A stretch of DNA of 64,000 nt, taken from contig NZ_CP043006.1 of NCBI RefSeq assembly GCF_008086345.1, forward strand, positions 5,268,032-5,332,031, given 5' to 3'. The position numbers and the translations under genes were made by a program. This document shows positions 63,301 to 64,000 of the stretch, in pieces. The stretch comes from Chitinophaga sp. XS-30 (GTDB lineage: Bacteria > Bacteroidota > Bacteroidia > Chitinophagales > Chitinophagaceae). Within the stretch, counting starts at the first letter, position 1. Every line of letters begins with the position of its first letter. The notes under the pieces were generated by a model. That model had not been told where the DNA came from, did not search any database, and worked only from the letters and a program-made list of their open reading frames with translations.

Positions 63301-63728
63301 ACATTGTCTATCCCCACATTGCGCTCGTTTACCACAACGCCCCTGATGGCGGTTACGACAACCTGTTGCCCTCCCGCTGTTTGCTCAGCCGGTACGTTTT
63401 CCGCATCTTTCCTTTCCTGTATGATGATCACTTCGCCGACCACCTGGTAGCGGACAGGCTGGTCTTTAAAACAATGGTCCAGCACGGTGGCAAGGTCTGC
63501 TCCTTTAACCGTCAGGGTAACCCTGATGTCATTCATTTTGGCAGGCATATACTCGTTGTAAAAAACGGTGTATCCTGTTTGCCGCGTTATTTCTTTCAGC
63601 ACTTTTTCCAGGCGCTCGTTTTTTACGGACAGGCTGATCTTTTTTACCGGCCGCCGCTGGGAAAAAGCCGGAAACTGTAGCAATAGGCATAAAGCCATTA
63701 ATGTGATGGTCAGTCTCATTGGCATCAT
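60336..63728 (-). CDS. susC: SusC/RagA family transporter with STN domain (third pair)
   Basis: 1130 residues. Signal peptide (LTITLMALCLLLQFPAFS), STN domain (about 29-106; NERLEKVLKEITRQTGYTVF), carboxypeptidase-like domain (IRGVVVNERNVGIDNVNVIV), plug (LQGRVPGMVVTPTTGYASSP, VLKDADATAVYGARGGNGIV) and barrel ending with LKLTCQFK. It is preceded on the same strand by the end of a fecR, so it is the receptor of a third sigma/FecR system whose sigma gene is beyond the window. Confidence 0.95.
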   Translation of the reverse strand: MMPMRLTITLMALCLLLQFPAFSQRRPVKKISLSVKNERLEKVLKEITRQTGYTVFYNEYMPAKMNDIRVTLTVKGADLATVLDHCFKDQPVRYQVVGEVIIIQERKDAENVPAEQTAGGQQVVVTAIRGVVVNERNVGIDNVNVIVKRTGKGVITTEKGEFYLDNVRLNDTLTISCIGYNTRETPAYNADRRPLLISLVQATSTLDEVVLTAFGKTSRRLATGNITRIGGEELARQPVMNPLLALQGRVPGMVVTPTTGYASSPVSVQIRGLNSLNKSVPADPLYIVDGVPINVLSLNAGGGRRERVSPGYEQSPNNPNSATTGGQSPLFNINPQDIESIEVLKDADATAVYGARGGNGIVLITTKKGKPGATRFELQVTPAFFTIGRNARYYDMLNTQQYLEMRREAFKNDGLTPTLATAPDLLYWDTTGYTDWQRKLMGGIARTTEIAAGVSGGSDQTNFRISANYTRTTNTTDLSGATQRVTVSSNVSHATLNRKFSVSLSTNFTYSNINVIQGLFGAYAPNGPGIYDANGSLNWAGWTVNGLLPDATVYPFGIYKAMPNPESGTVLFSSLALNYKIANGLDLKLVTGYNFSNNNTRNFITIAQQSPYGNPQGRNFFSTTNISGLTIYPQLDYRVQISRGLLSVNLVGQEVIKNASSTAMIGAGYTSDALIQSINGAAFTVPSMQTAKSKDASFIAGINYDWEGKYIVNLVGTRQGSSKFGPGKKYGDFGSIGLAWIASEEKWLEKVLPDVISLVKFRGSYGIKGSSDAISDYQYLALWQIQTAANNYNGQTTLTPSVRPNQRYGWESQTNLEGAFNIGFLNNRLTAEIAHYRHRVSNQLTTVPTPGYINTPGITGIVDNIPLVLENSGWEGVVTANVIKRKDMDLSAGFNISQNKNILKSFPGIENTPYFSQYKVGQSIDLVYLYHYLGVNPLTGEYEFEDYNGDWKVSGYTTPVPTMEDDDRYVIVNRQPKFFGGMHVDGRYRQLNFGLGLSYKKQMGQNIHAGKVFSNGTFNANIPVEFYRNHWQKPGDIAENPAFSTNRNIGYFRNSDLVYSDASYIRLNNVYLSHPFPQSWVKYAGLKGAMLACEASNVLLLTRYNGLDPDVLSRLPPAAIYRLKLTCQFK

Positions 63729-63832
63729 TTTAATTCAATGAAATGTTTAATGCAGGAGATGGCATGTCCGCTGTATGCAGGCGGAAGCAGATACTCTCTG
63801 GTTGATAAAATATTAGATTGCTGGTTGTTTTT

Positions 63833-64000
63833 TTACTCTGGCAGTACGATAATTTTCTTCCCTTCTATTTTGAAATGTGCACCGGAAGCTTCAAGTATTC
63901 TTAATACCTCGGAAGCATCATGCGTTTTTGAAATTTCCCCGCTGAACCTTGTATCTGTTACCTTGCCCTGAAATTCCACGGTTACATCATACCATCGCTC
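63833..64000 (-). CDS. 3' end of a FecR family anti-sigma factor (third system)
   Basis: The last 55 residues are visible, starting ERWYDVTVEFQGKVTDTRFS and ending EGKKIIVLPE before a TAA at 63833-63835. RWYDV, FSGEI and FKIEGKKIIVL match the C-terminal DUF4974-like part of FecR proteins, which contacts the SusC STN domain. It is 104 bases upstream of susC3. The gene continues outside the window. Confidence 0.88.
   Translation of the reverse strand, partial: ERWYDVTVEFQGKVTDTRFSGEISKTHDASEVLRILEASGAHFKIEGKKIIVLPE

Noticed and set aside
1..64000. CRISPR arrays, tRNA/rRNA genes, insertion sequences or prophage
   Set aside because: I saw no regularly spaced repeats, cloverleaf-like sequences, transposase or phage proteins in any frame.

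Overview
The window looks like a chromosome segment of a Bacteroidota bacterium, most likely the Chitinophaga/Chitinophagaceae group. This rests on three SusC/SusD outer-membrane pairs whose SusC carry N-terminal STN domains, FecR/ECF-sigma partners, GldA and GldF-GldG gliding-type ABC genes, many TlpA-like thioredoxins, LemA/GIDE proteins and tandem bacterial terpene synthases. No tRNA, rRNA, CRISPR array, transposase or phage gene was seen.

Layout. (1) 1-5.7 kb, minus strand: the start of an unknown gene, a GH31 glycosidase, a ThuA-like protein, then a three-gene membrane operon (GIDE-domain protein, LemA, small membrane protein). (2) 6.0-20.4 kb, a polysaccharide-utilisation-type locus: ECF sigma and FecR run leftward, and SusC, SusD, a DUF4832-type TIM-barrel protein, a Tat-exported nitrilase, an Asp-rich Ca-loop protein and two beta-helix lipoproteins run rightward to a strong terminator. 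A bipartite motif, CCGGTTAGTGAC-N14-TAGTC, precedes both fecR and susC and is a good candidate promoter for this sigma factor. (3) 20.5-23.7 kb: three consecutive class I terpene synthases, each with DDxxE, an NSE-type triad and a sensor Arg exactly 46 residues before the triad. A 25-bp copy of the NSE-coding segment of the first lies in the gap before the third. (4) 24-28.1 kb: a DUF2268-type metallopeptidase, an operator-like palindrome, three small lipoproteins in AT-richer DNA, and a conserved unknown protein.

(5) 28.3-51.4 kb, minus strand: a possible connected regulon. Reading in the direction of transcription: a caspase-fold C25-like peptidase with C-terminal HEAT repeats, a secreted unknown protein, a TonB-dependent receptor, a DUF4876 lipoprotein and a DUF6850 barrel, ending in a strong terminator; two thioredoxin-like proteins; a lipoprotein with an ABC exporter of two DUF3526-type permeases; then ECF sigma, FecR, SusC, SusD, attenuator and TlpA. 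A 65-bp element, 54/65 identical between copies, lies upstream of fecR and upstream of the first thioredoxin gene, so both may answer to the same sigma factor.

(6) 51.8-64 kb, minus strand: two tandem MutS-like ATPases lacking mismatch-recognition domains, a GldF-GldG fusion, GldA, a DUF4397-like lipoprotein, a third SusD/SusC pair and the C-terminal end of a third FecR.

Most genes are nutrient-uptake or envelope functions controlled by sigma/FecR surface signalling. The parts most likely to be undescribed are the terpene synthase trio and the peptidase/TonB/thioredoxin/ABC regulon. All functional calls come from reading the protein sequences; no database search was run.
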